From Gongronella butleri (lineage: Eukaryota; Mucoromycota; Mucoromycetes; Mucorales; Cunninghamellaceae), in contig JAIWZP010000004.1 in the NCBI GenBank assembly GCA_025201375.1, positions 868,001 to 932,000 on the forward strand: a stretch of DNA of 64,000 nt, read 5' to 3'. The notes below the pieces were generated by a model. That model ran no database searches. It was not told the origin of the DNA and saw nothing but the letters and a program-made list of their open reading frames with translations. Below, one piece after another: positions 10,771 through 21,182 of the stretch; positions within the stretch are counted from its first letter, which is position 1, and each line of letters starts with the position of its first letter. The position numbers and the translations under genes are program-made.

Positions 10771-12156
10771 ATGAAATTGAAGCTTTTCTTGTTAACATCC
10801 CTGTCGTTTGTGTTTGCGAGTCCTTTTGATAAACGGGCGACTGCTGAAGAATGGCGTCTGCGCACGGTGTACCAAGTTTTTACCGATCGATTTGCACGTT
10901 CGGATGCAACCACGCCTGGTTGTTCGGTGGAGGCGCTCGAATATTGTGGAGGTACATGGAAAGGCATCCAAAGCAAGCTCGATTACATTTCAGGCATGGG
11001 TTTTGATGCTATTTGGATCTCGCCCATTTCCCTGCAGACCGAGGGCGGGTACCATGGCTACATCCCCAAGGTGTTTGAAGAGGTCAATCCTTATTTTGGC
11101 ACGAAACAAGAGTTGAAAGATCTGGTCAAGGCGGCTCACAAGCGTGGGATGTATGTGATGTTGGATGCCGTGGCCAACCATCAAGGGTTTCCACCCAGTC
11201 CCGGCAACTTTACAGGCTTTACGTTTGACAAGGTGGCGGATTATCATCCTCAGTGCGCCATGGATTTCGAAAATCAAACGTCTGTGGAGCAATGTTGGCT
11301 GTTGGACTTGCCCGACTTGAACACCGAGAACCCTGCGATTGTGAAAAAGCTCAATGGCATTGTGCACGACTGGGTGTCCACGTTTGGGTTTGACGGGCTG
11401 CGCATTGACACCATGCGACATGTGCGCAAGGAATTTTGGATCGACTACATTGCGTCTGCAGGTGTGTTTGCCACTGGCGAGGTGTTTGAACCCGACCCAG
11501 CTTATGCCATGAGCTACATGGAGGTGTCGCCATCGGTGCTCAACTACCCGCTGTACTCGTCTGTCATTGGCGCCTTCACCAACGAGACCAAAATGACCAA
11601 TATGACGGCATTGCAAGCGGGATGGCAAGCGATCCAGGACGCGCCAGGCGTGTGGGCCAATTTCGTTGACAACCACGACAATGCGCGCATCCAAAACAAG
11701 ACCAACGACGTGGCTCTGACCAAGAATGCCTTGGCGTTTACTTTGATGGTCGATGGCGTGAGCATCGTGTATTATGGCACGGAGCAAGGCCTGCATGGCG
11801 GTGGCGATCCACACAATCGCGAGGCTCTTTGGGCAGACGCTGGATACGACACGACTACCGACATGTACAAGTTCCTGACGACGCTGATCAAAAAGGGGCG
11901 GCAGCCCAATATCAAGGGCAAGGTGGATGGAAAAGGCCATGTATCGTCCGATGCATCCGTTTTGACGTTCCGTCGTGGTAATGCTCTTGTGGTTGTCAAC
12001 AACTATGGGTCGGGAGTGACCAAAAATGTCACCGTCGATGCCAGTGGATTGAACGTTAGCACTCTACAAGACATTTTTTCGAAGCAACGCGTCATAGTGG
12101 CCAACGGCACCGTGAAATTCCAGATCAAAGACGGCCATCCAGCCATTTTTGTTTGA
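10771..12156 (+). CDS. Secreted fungal-type alpha-amylase (GH13), intronless
   Basis: 461 residues hydrolysing internal alpha-1,4 bonds of starch and glycogen outside the cell. An N-terminal signal peptide (MKLKLFLLTSLSFVFAS) is followed by a KR pair at 21-22 that suits Kex2 processing. The GH13 catalytic (beta/alpha)8 motifs are complete: DAVANH (132-137), GLRIDTMRH with nucleophile Asp213, GEVF with acid/base Glu237, and FVDNHD with transition-state stabiliser Asp303. These match the Taka-amylase type. Several NxT/S sites suggest N-glycosylation. The length is close to the family's usual size without a starch-binding domain. I chose the ATG at 10771 because the signal peptide starts there; an in-frame ATG 24 bases upstream would add a charged stretch. 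A decayed copy of the first part of this gene lies at 19.36-19.76 kb. Confidence 0.95.
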   Translation: MKLKLFLLTSLSFVFASPFDKRATAEEWRLRTVYQVFTDRFARSDATTPGCSVEALEYCGGTWKGIQSKLDYISGMGFDAIWISPISLQTEGGYHGYIPKVFEEVNPYFGTKQELKDLVKAAHKRGMYVMLDAVANHQGFPPSPGNFTGFTFDKVADYHPQCAMDFENQTSVEQCWLLDLPDLNTENPAIVKKLNGIVHDWVSTFGFDGLRIDTMRHVRKEFWIDYIASAGVFATGEVFEPDPAYAMSYMEVSPSVLNYPLYSSVIGAFTNETKMTNMTALQAGWQAIQDAPGVWANFVDNHDNARIQNKTNDVALTKNALAFTLMVDGVSIVYYGTEQGLHGGGDPHNREALWADAGYDTTTDMYKFLTTLIKKGRQPNIKGKVDGKGHVSSDASVLTFRRGNALVVVNNYGSGVTKNVTVDASGLNVSTLQDIFSKQRVIVANGTVKFQIKDGHPAIFV

Positions 12157-12449
12157 TTCTCCCTTTTACTCGGCACCATCGTCGTACAATGACTTGTCCA
12201 TTAGCTATTTTTTTAAAGATTAAAAAGGCTCTTGTTGCGAAATTCTCGACAAACATCTCTTTGATACTCCATTTTATTTGCGCATGACGTGTCAGTCTAT
12301 CATCGACACATTGAACCCTGACTTTTTTTTTTATCTCGCGTGAAAATAGGTAGACAATCGTTATTAAAAATAATTTTTAGGGCGCGCATCAAGGGATTGG
12401 TTGCCAAACAAGCAATGTAGAAGTCTGAAACAAGTCCAAACGTAAAGTG
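12157..12449. other. 3' flank of amylase 1
   Basis: AT-rich sequence with 'agattaaaaagg' near 12220, and no gene. Family A repeat sequence follows. Confidence 0.4.
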
Positions 12450-13150
12450 GCGAGGTATATCTACTAGTGGAACTCGCGTTGCAGCCGCCAAAAGCGATCC
12501 AAAAGCGCGCTCACACGCAAATCCAAAATTAACCGCACCCAAGCTCCCAAACCAAAATAAAAAAAAAGGTCTCCAGAATGACGCCAAACTTGTATACAAG
12601 ATAAAGTTCATGACGAAACCACAAAAAAGACAAAAACAGAGTGGGATCAACCTGCCCGTTGGCCATTAATCCGTGATTTTAGATTAAAATGCAACAGCAA
12701 ATTGCAAGGGGAAAACGCGCCCGCAGAGCCGCGCTGACGCGCCCATTAGCGAGAGAGACGCCAGATATATGAATATCATATGGATCAGGCGTATGCAACT
12801 CGACGCCTTCGCAGGGTTTCACGCGCCGACAACTACCTATGACTTTTAAATCGTGACCAAAATGCCCAAAAATCGCTTTTTTTCGTTGATCATCAATGTC
12901 CAAATACGCAGCAATTTATGCTCTTTCTGATGAAGTGATTTACAAATTGCTATGGCCAAGCTTCCTCAAGTTTGCCTTGAAGAGAAAATTTGCATCTTTT
13001 CGTGTTTTACGCGGAAACAAGTCAATGGGCCTCCGGTTTTATTGCATTCCTACCAGTTACGTGATTGACTTTATCTTGTGGTTGAATGGCGCGGCGATCC
13101 GAGGACCTAAATTTAATAGCTTTCAAATCCGTGATTGTACTGTTGTGGTG
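12450..13150 (+). repeat. Dispersed repeat family A, longest copy
   Basis: The blocks shared with the other copies include 'gaaaccacaaaaaagacaaaaa.agtgggatc.acctgc' (12615-12650, compare 49460-49490), 'gaccaaaatg..' and the core 'gatcatcaatgtccaaatacgcagcaa' (12888-12914), which starts an 85-codon frame (MSKYAAIYAL...). Comparable but shorter frames begin at the same block near 10032 (MSTYSASHAL) and 24271 (MSPYAATRAL), then run into stops, so the frame is probably not a gene. Confidence 0.6.
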
Positions 13151-16110
13151 TGAGAATATTTTGTTGTTTTTTGCCCTTTTAGTCCGCATGATTGATGTGA
13201 ACGTCTTGTTTCGTCCCTCTTAGTTCTATGCCTCTTTATTTACATTGTTATCTTAGCATTTGTCGCGTGTGTGAACCTTCTTTTGTATATAATACTGTAG
13301 CCTGATATCATCGTTTCTCTCTCTTTTCTCTCCCTCTCTCGCTCTACCTCAGTCCTAGCTCTCCCACCTCGTTGTATCTTTGATAAAAGGTTCTATTGTA
13401 TTATCACTGAAAGATACCTAAAATCGGCCTCTGAGCTTCTGGACATAACATGTACCCCTTGGAAAATCCGTGACTTTTGCTGATTTTTTCAAATCGTCAC
13501 AGGTCACCATCTAAAGGTCGCAGTGCCAAGTGGGTAAGCTCATTCGAAAGAGAATGCGTGGAATCATCGATTTGAATAGCTGGTTTCATAGCGAACCAAG
13601 ATTCTTGATGACAAGCATTCGTAAAAGAATGAAAATACTGTCATTTCAATTTTCTCGAGTTCATGTGCGTTGGGCTTTGGATGAAACTTGTACCATTGGA
13701 AAGAGACGAGCCCGGGCGTCATTTCTTGTCCGCTTAGCTGCCCCGATAGACGGACTTTGTACGCAGACGCAATGCGATCAAAGATTTGAGGGCCGGTTTG
13801 CTCGGCAAAGGGCTAGTCCAATCATGACGTGGTGCTGTAACAAAAGATGTAGAATTCGATCCTCTGTCGAATGGAACCAGTTTCGTCATTGTATAACCAA
13901 AACTGGTGAAGAAATTCCAATTTCCAAAACCATACTTTGATCGTCATTTCCTCGAGATCGGCTTAATCAACCGCCGATTTTTATTACAAATTTGCTTGGA
14001 AACAGGGGGTTAATGCATCTAAAAACTTGACTCCTAGTTCACCAGTGTGTAGGTTGCCAAACGGATTTGAGATTTGCCGAGACCTGAAAAATCTCTCAAA
14101 GCGGGGGACCCTCCAAATGCATTTTGACCTGAGCAACTTTTTTTTTCCAAAATGTAAAAAAAAATCATTTCACCGCCAAGAATCCATTGCAGCGCCACGA
14201 AAATTTACCATCTATACAGTAGGACCTGGCTCCTCTCTTTTCAGAAAAAAATTAAAAACCCAAGGTCGATTGGCTGAATCGACCAGAAAATTGACATTGC
14301 CTAAAATTTGGCTGTAGCGACCAGGAGTCGCTTTTGCAAAAAAAATCATTTTTGCGATAAAATCGTGTGTCGATTATTACCGTCATACTTTGCCACTTTG
14401 ATATTTCATTGCTTCTCTTTCATAAAAAAATTAAAATCCAAGGGGCGATCAGCCTGTTGTCGAGATATGCACCGTTTTCCCGAATTATCACAAATCCTAT
14501 TACTGACTACTTCAAATAATACAAAGGCTGCTGCCTACAAAGCTGCGCCACTGGACTATTTCGGCGCGTCTCGCTTCAAAAAAAGTATTTTAAATATAGA
14601 GATCAAACAGACGGTTGTAGCGAAATCCCAAAAAATGGAGTTTTTCACATATCCAGTCTTAAACACCACAAACCATGGTTGGATCGTCGCCTCCATAACC
14701 GCTTGCAAGAGGTCATTTCGTTGCGTCTTTTTCAGCCTGGCGTTGAAAACCAGAGGTCAGCTGAATCTTGTGCGGATGAATGCAAAATATCGACATTTTC
14801 ACAGTTATATCCCTGTCTTGGTCAAGTTATTATTTGATCGCAATGAAATTGGCATTATTCCAATCAGACGGGCTCCGACGTCATTTCCGGAATGTTTGTT
14901 TGGCCGATGCATGACTTTTGTACGCTTGTGAAAGCCGTTCAACCATTTCATAAATTTTCAACCTCCATGTGTATCGACAACGAAAAGGACAACCCGTGGC
15001 ATTTTTAACGTGTCGTAAACAGCAGTTGAATCTCTGTCGAATGAGACCAGTTTTATCGATGGATAACCAAAACTGGCAGAGAAAATCCACTTTTTCAACA
15101 AAATCTTTAATTGCAATTTGCTCGAAAACGGTCTAGTTGACCCCCAATTTTTATTGCAGATTTACTGACAAAAATGGGGTAAAGCATCTAATGGGATGAC
15201 TTGCAGCGCGCTAGCTTGGGTTTGAAAATTTGCATCGGTCATTTCTGCAGGATGCAGCCCAACCAGCCCACAAAAACTTGTAAAATAAAAAAACCAAAAA
15301 ATTAAAATTCCATGCAATCCAGATTTCCATTTTGATATATGTCAAACATGAATTGGTGAAAAAATAACTTGAACCAAAGTAGGCACTTTTTCCAGTCGAT
15401 CAGCGTTCATGCGTCACTCTTTGACCATTTTTCTTGGCTTGGGCCGACCTGCCATTTTGTGGGCCAATCGCAATTCGTCGGGGTTACCTGTTTGGGATGC
15501 ATTGATCACTCGGAGTTTGAATTTGCCCGTCTTTGGGATTTAAATGTGTGACCCCTGAATTTTTTAATAGTGGTCGTAGCGCAATGGTGTTTTAAGCTTT
15601 TTTGTTGCAAATTTTGTGTTGAATCCATCGTAGTTATATTTGAGCGGGATCAATCAAGTAGATGGCGAGATAAATGCAAAAGATGACAAATTTGATGTTT
15701 TTGGAATTTATGGGTTCAAAAAAAAATCGGGCGAATCCATCTCGCACACTGGCCTACAGTTCATGCCGTGACGCGTCTTTCATCAGCTTATAGGTAGGCT
15801 GTAAAAAAATTTCTGGAGGCACAGCAAGCCGGTAAAGTCTGAAAAACACGCTTGCTTGATCCTTGGTGGTCTTTTAGACAGGCAAATACAGTATGTTTGC
15901 GATTTTTTGTGTGGCATGGCACGCTGTTGCAAGGCATTGAAATGACCTAATGACGGCGCTCGGCGCTCGTGAGAATCTGTCTGCTTCAGTCCATTGAGCT
16001 TAAAAATGGACAGATCAATGCGTATCATAGTAGTAAATGCGTGAAAAATCCCAAAATCATGACAATCGTGCTTCCATGCATTTTCACGATAACAGGTCGA
16101 TTTTTTTTTC
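13151..16110 (+). repeat. Dispersed repeat family B, largest copy
   Basis: A long repeat tract matches 50.03-51.45 kb in order (for example 'agcgggggaccctcca.atgcattttgacctga' at 14100 versus 50610; 'gtagcg.....ggtttaattttttt'-like sequence; 'gtgacgc.tctttcat' and 'aggctgt.aaaaaa.t.tgg.ggcacagca' at 15770-15830 versus 51225-51280). Other parts match 63.2-63.45 kb ('gttgaaaaccagaggtca', 'gacgtcattt.tggaatgtttgttt'). The segment 13151-13440 is not clearly repeated and holds a CT microsatellite near 13310-13350. The longest open frame (207 codons from 14308) has no domain character and lies wholly in repeat sequence. No transposase was seen. Confidence 0.6.
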
Positions 16111-16459
16111 AAATCGAGACAAGAATACGCGTTGCACGCATGTAGAGGGTGCCTTGCCCAAATTTGAGAGGAATAGGGCTACTGACTCGGCGTCGTGGAA
16201 GAAAGTTAAAAGTTACATATCTACATTCTCAAGATCTCAGCACGTCAAATATTCAATGAATTATGGGTAGAAAGGATAAGTTTTTGCATTAATGACAGCT
16301 GCAAGTCAGTAGGGCAGCCACTTTAGCAAAATAATACAAAAGAAAATTTGCGGTCGTTTTATTTGCAGTTAAAAAGGCTTCATTGCATTGATAAATATGA
16401 TATATCTTTTTTTTTTTTTTTTTTTTGCGGGGAGAATCATCATCGTAAAAAATCAACAT
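16111..16459. other. 3' flank of amylase 2
   Basis: A non-coding stretch with a poly-T tract at about 16409-16427; on the minus strand this is a poly-A run downstream of the amylase stop codon. Nothing else is recognised. Confidence 0.35.
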
Positions 16460-18853
16460 TTAAGAGCAAGTGGATGGCAAGCCAAGGACAGAGAGAGTTG
16501 TGCTATTGTAGCCAAGCCAGCCGCGCATAGCATTGATAATGGACAAATCACGGTGCACACGTCTAAGGAAAAGGTTATTAGAAAATATCGGTCATACCGG
16601 TATGTGCTTATTATACTTACGTGTAAGCGCCTTCTTGCCAAGTGCCATCCTTCACAACCGAGTATCCGCAGGCATCGGCTACGTAAGCGGCGGCTTTCTT
16701 CATCGATTTACACCCAGTGGTGCTCTGTGAGCCTGTGTACCGAGCGCAATCCGAGTAGCCGTCAGGGAAACCAGATGCGCCATTATTCATGAAAGAATAG
16801 CTTGACAGGACATTGCGGACATTCCAATCGCCATCCGTACGGTTAAAGAGTTGAACTTCAAAGGCTCGGTGGGTGGCAACGTCCTTTGAAACTAGCGTAA
16901 AAATTTAAAAAGTGTAAATAATTTGGAAAAAAACATATTTGTGTTTACCAATGAGGACAGATCCAGCGCTCCCCATATCGCGCGACGACGAGCCGGAGGT
17001 CTGTTGATCGTGGTCGTCATTTTGAATGACAAAACGCGTGGCAGGAATGACCCAGCTGCCGCACGCTGGGAATTCCTTGGGGTAATCGCTAGACCAGATC
17101 TTGATCTTTTCCACATCCGTGGTCGAAATGCCGCTGGCCGCCAGCTGGTCCGAGAGGTACGTGTAAAAATTGTATGACGAGTCTTGGCATGCCAATAGAT
17201 CTTTTTCACCGCCCAAAATGACTTCCAGCCAGCTAATAAAGTCATCGGGGAGCGAGCCGCCCATCTTTTTGTTCAGCAGACCAAAGATTGCCGCGTGGTC
17301 ATCGGGTGAAATGTGCTTGGCGGCATCCACACGGAACCCTGAGAAGCCCAAGCTAAGCAAATCGACCATGTACGCGGCAATGCGATTGCGAACATAGTCG
17401 CTGCCGGTGTTCAAATCTGCCAATCCCACGAGCCAACTACAAAAACGCAAAAAAAAAAAAAGAGTTCACCGTGTTGAAACATGTGTCATTTTAATTTTTT
17501 TTTACCCAGTGCTTAGGATGTTGGGGTCGGTCCAAGAATTCAAGGATTTTTCGCAGTGGAAATCAGTTGGGCCATAGGGCACGGCTACAATTTTTTTTTA
17601 GTTTTTTTTTTCTTTTTTCATATTGATTCATTTGCTCTTTTACCAGGGTATTCCATAGCCGGTCGTGCACCCGTGGACTCGTTTGGTACATAGGTATAGC
17701 TGTGCGTAAAATAAGGCGATCCATCCGACGCATTGTGTCCTGTCCAATAATTGCAGCCTCCATCACGGTGTAACTGGATGTCATTGCCACCACCAGTCAT
17801 ATGATTCACAACAGCATCTGTAGGATATCCATGAATAAAAATTCAAAATGAAAACAGACCATTGTTATAGATTTACCTGCATAAACGCGGACCCCGTGGT
17901 TGCGGCAGGTGATAATCATGTTTCGCAGGTCTTCACGCGTGCCCATTCGGCCGCTTTGTCGGTACGATACGGGCTGGTAAAGATGATACCACCTATCATG
18001 TAAAAGTCAAGCGACTGTAGGCATATTCAAATGTTCAAGACACTTACGGGTTAAATTGACCATCGGGTTCATACCAATTGGTGCTTGAAACATGTTCTTG
18101 TAAAAAAAAAAATTGTCAATTTATACGGAAAGCTTATAAATGTTGTTTTTTTACCCTGTGACGGGAAGATCTTGACGCCGGCCCAGCCAGCTTTGCCCAG
18201 AAACTCGCATTCTTTGGCCACGTCGGCATAGGGCCAGCCAAACAGCTCGACAATGGATACTTTTTGCCCATTTTTCGTTTGGGGCACATCAATCGCCGGC
18301 TTGTCCCAAACGAAATAAAGGGCTGTGCACAAAAAAAAAAAAAAAATCAGCAAAAAAAAAAACATCAAACTGGGTCGCTTCACTTGCGTTCCAAGGTCAA
18401 GGTTGCATTGGCATCTGGCGCCGTGACCACAATATCCAAGGCGCCCGTAAACGACGTGTCAACGTCAAAAGTATTGGTTTCCGTTGCCGTCGCACTTCCA
18501 AACTTGAACTTTGGCGTGGTACACGAGCGTACATTGGCATGGACCGTCACTGTAGCAGACGTGCGATCGGCATTGTAGGTGATATCGGCATATCCGGTCA
18601 ATTCGCGAAAGTCTTGGAAGGTGTCCACATAATACGACCCATTGGTACGCGACGGCGTCTGCCATTTGCGATCATCGTAGCCAGCTGCAGGATAGGTACT
18701 TGCCCCATTGGAACAGCTGTCAAGACTCCAAATGCCACAGCCTGTCAATGTCGTAGTTGGAGCAGGTGCCGGGACGCTACACGCCGTTTGAGCCGCCACC
18801 AAAAGCTTTTCCACACTCAGAAATGCGGCACCCAGGAGGATTGGAACATGCAT
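16460..18853 (-). CDS. Secreted alpha-amylase of a second type, nine exons, with extra N-terminal module
   Basis: Exons 18853-18388, 18322-18155, 18096-18048, 17992-17877, 17817-17644, 17584-17506, 17436-16949, 16891-16621 and 16562-16460 join in frame to 637 residues. The first intron uses a GC donor (gcaagt). Residues 1-155 hold a signal peptide and a Cys-containing, Ser/Thr-rich beta-type module that I do not recognise. The rest is a GH13 alpha-amylase: [39 protein letters not shown] with nucleophile Asp388, WLEVILGGE with acid/base Glu422, and QNDDHDQQ with Asp494. The arrangement ([20 protein letters not shown]) resembles the animal/bacterial-type amylases more than the Taka-amylase type next door. 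If the last intron (gtaagt...ttccttag) were retained, the protein would stop after GAYT; splicing adds [15 protein letters not shown]..., which reads as genuine, so I include it. The likely role is extracellular starch hydrolysis. Confidence 0.9.
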
Positions 18854-19360
18854 TTTGATCGGAAAGATTCTGATTGATACAAAAAAAAAGAGATACTTGA
18901 ACATTAGACTTTTTATAGACCCGCTCAGATGGAAAAATCGGTGAATCTGAAGTGAGCATGAGAAGAAATGCGAGATAAAGTTGCCCGCTGGAAAGAAAGC
19001 CCATGAAGCAACACCGTTGACGTGTGAAAATACCACATTTCCGCGGAGGACACCCACAAATTACAAACAAGTGTCATCCATGGTGTTGTGTGACACCATC
19101 AAACAACTTCATTTCTCTCTTTTTTTTATTTGTCAATGTTTGCTTATGGCCAGTTTCTATTGTTCTATCAGATCAGATGTCGTTTGAAAAAAAAGTGAAA
19201 TGACAAAAAGCCCGGCTAGAAAGTGAGAAAAGCTAGACCAGCAATAGTAGCACTTGTCAATGTCTAGACCATGGTAATGTTCTTTTTTTTTCTGTGTGTG
19301 TTTAAATGGAAGATCTCGGTAAAACGCAATTGCACCCCACATGCAACGCAGATGAAATGA
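18854..19360. promoter_or_regulatory. Upstream region of amylase 2, overlapping a duplicated amylase-1 promoter
   Basis: The sequence from about 18930 onward aligns in + orientation with the region upstream of amylase 1 (10235 onward), while amylase 2 is transcribed leftward from 18853. The segment was therefore probably the shared intergenic region of a divergent amylase pair, whose right-hand partner has decayed (see the relic at 19361). Confidence 0.5.
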
Positions 19361-19760
19361 ATGAAAATGAAATAGTCCCGCCCGGTGGGACAATGGAAAC
19401 CTGTCGGGATAACCTTAATCAACTGAGATTCATGCGCCAATTGTTGCCATTGTGTCGTACAAACCAGAATTATTTCAACAACATCTTCTTCTAAATATCA
19501 TTTTTGGGAATGGCTATAAGGATCATCCAGTTACCAGCCACAATTTTTGTTGCATTAAAGACATTTGTCCTATTCTCGTGTGAATTCTCGGAAAACCGCC
19601 AAAGTTTTACCGTGGTATTGCAGCTTTTCGCGCTGGCAACTTTATCATTGGTGTTTGCAAACCTTTTGTACAAACGTGCCAGGGCATGCAAATCGTGCAA
19701 TGTACCAAGTTTTTACCCATCAAATTGCGCGCCCGGATGCAAACAAGCCTGATGTCGCGA
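19361..19760 (+). pseudogene. Relic of the fungal-type alpha-amylase (promoter plus first ~50 codons)
   Basis: Colinear with 10540-10935. Anchors are 'ccgcc.ggtgggacaatgg', 'gagattcatgcg.caa.tgttgccattgtg', 'ttgttg.at.aaagacattt', 'tatcattggtgtttgc' versus 'tgtcgtttgtgtttgc', 'cttttg.a.aaac' and, best of all, 'gtaccaagtttttacc' (19700 versus 10868), the codons for YQVFT. The initiator ATG and reading frame are lost through substitutions and indels, and homology stops near 'ggatgcaa.c.a.gcctg'. It cannot encode an enzyme. Confidence 0.75.
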
Positions 19761-20807
19761 TAGGCGATACAGCCCTGGTCCTCACAGAGACACAGACCCA
19801 AGCGGCACCGAGTCCAGCAACGCGCTTTGACGCGCTTTTGAAAGAAATAAAAAAGAAAAAAAGAAAACAATCAAAATACAGTAGACAACCCACCATGGTA
19901 CTGCTGCAACAAAAGTCGCAGAGTTTATTCTCTCTCAAACGTATCCGGTTTTACTGCTCTTTACTCAATACGCATCGAGAAATCAATGTTCCTAAATTCA
20001 ACTTTGATCGCGTTTCAAGCCGTGACGCGTCTTTCATCAACGGGTAGCCGGGTTGGTAGGCTGTAAAAAAATTCTCGAGGCGGAGCAAGCCGGCAAAGTA
20101 TAGAAAATCGCATTATCATTTTTCACATTTTCAGTGACAAAAGTGCGTGTACGGTATTTTCGTGTTTTGTGCCGCGCTGCTGCCTGAATTCAAAAGGCAG
20201 CACGCATCAAATGAGTCCCACGCGCCGCTCCCGCCCGGAAACTACTGGCATGCAAAACGCGCGTCATGGGCGGCGAATCGAGCGTGGGGATTTTTTTTTG
20301 AAGAATACGGAAAAAAATCAAAAAAGTCATGGCTTATCCCCTTTTTTCGTGGTTCCTCGCGAAAAAAAATCATGCCAACGCATTATTTTTTGCCTTCAAC
20401 GCGTCTGACGCGCGTCGCTTTGCGCGCCACGAGTGTGCACAACGCGTCATACGCACCCAAAGTCTATTTAACGTGTAGCTGCTGTGCTGCTCCCGCGCTG
20501 CCCCCGCGCCGACGTGCCTGTAAAAACCCGTGCCGCCCGCGCGCCGCTCTCACCCCTTTGCACATGGTTTGTAGTATCGGGTAGCATGCACAGCCGCTTT
20601 TTCTGCCGTTATAAATTGTGCAAATAAAGAAAATCCTAGCAAACTTACATTTGTTCTTTGGAAAAAAAAGGCCCAGTTTAATGCAGAAAACTGAAAATCG
20701 TCATTTTTCACCCACGAAGCGCGTCAGAAATCTCAAATTAAACCTGCGCGCCCTACACCCTATGATAACTTGCGCGGCACACCGAGAGTATTTAACGCAT
20801 TGCCCCT
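19761..20807. repeat. Mixed non-coding stretch with a family B fragment
   Basis: Bases about 20010-20180 match family B (gccgtgacgcgtctttcatca, then 'ggtaggctgtaaaaaaatt.tgaggc.gagcaagccgg.aaagt', compare 15760-15835). Bases about 20470-20570 form a locally GC-rich block of short C/G-rich words (cgcgctgcccccgcgccg) unlike the surrounding AT-rich DNA. No gene is visible. Confidence 0.5.
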
Positions 20808-21005
20808 GGATGTAAAATTTGATTTGGAATCGAATGGTGTTACTTTCGAGCCACCATCGTTTAGTAAAAACACTTGATAATCGCAACTTTTGCAGCCAGT
20901 ATAGGTAAATATTGCGTAAACTGCGATTATCTCGAAATTTTATCAAGTTAACGCACACCCTGTGAGGACTTTATTCGATTCTAAATTAAATTTTACATCA
21001 GGCTA
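20808..21005. mobile_element. MITE-like element with ~28-bp terminal inverted repeats
   Basis: The left end (ctggatgtaaaatttgattt then ggaatcgaat) is matched by the reverse complement of the right end (cctgatgtaaaatttaattt then agaatcgaat). The element is about 0.2 kb, AT-rich and non-coding. An end of the same element recurs at 41738-41870, where 'atgtaaaacttaatttagaa' is followed by 'tcgaatgaagtagtcacac.ggtgt.tgttaact', colinear with the right end of this copy read inward. Target-site duplication was not resolved. Confidence 0.65.
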
Positions 21006-21182
21006 CGTAAAAGAATTACGAATTGAGTGATTTTTGAGGCACTTGTATTAGAACAAATCGCAAAGATGGGCCAAAATCGCATCCAAATCGCAAAGTGCTC
21101 AAAATTCAACAACTTGACATTCTCTCTCTCGTCTCTTCACTCTCCTCTATCTGGTCCTCTACTCTCCTTCTCTGCCCTCTCA

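Noticed and set aside
10990..11940. 316-codon frame antisense to amylase 1
   Set aside because: This is the mirror of a clearly recognised GH13 enzyme; GC-biased third positions create the open antisense frame.
12896..13153. 85-codon frame as a small gene
   Set aside because: Sister copies of the repeat carry stops and frameshifts at the same place, so conservation of a protein is not supported; kept only as a note on the repeat core.
14308..14931. 207-codon frame
   Set aside because: It lies entirely in repeat family B, is not preserved in the other copies at 50 and 63 kb, and resembles no protein.
16562..16621. Amylase 2 ending at the in-frame TAA after GAYT
   Set aside because: The TAA lies inside a consensus donor (ac|gtaagt), and a branch site (ctaat) and acceptor follow within 60 bases; the next exon continues with 33 plausible residues to a stop.
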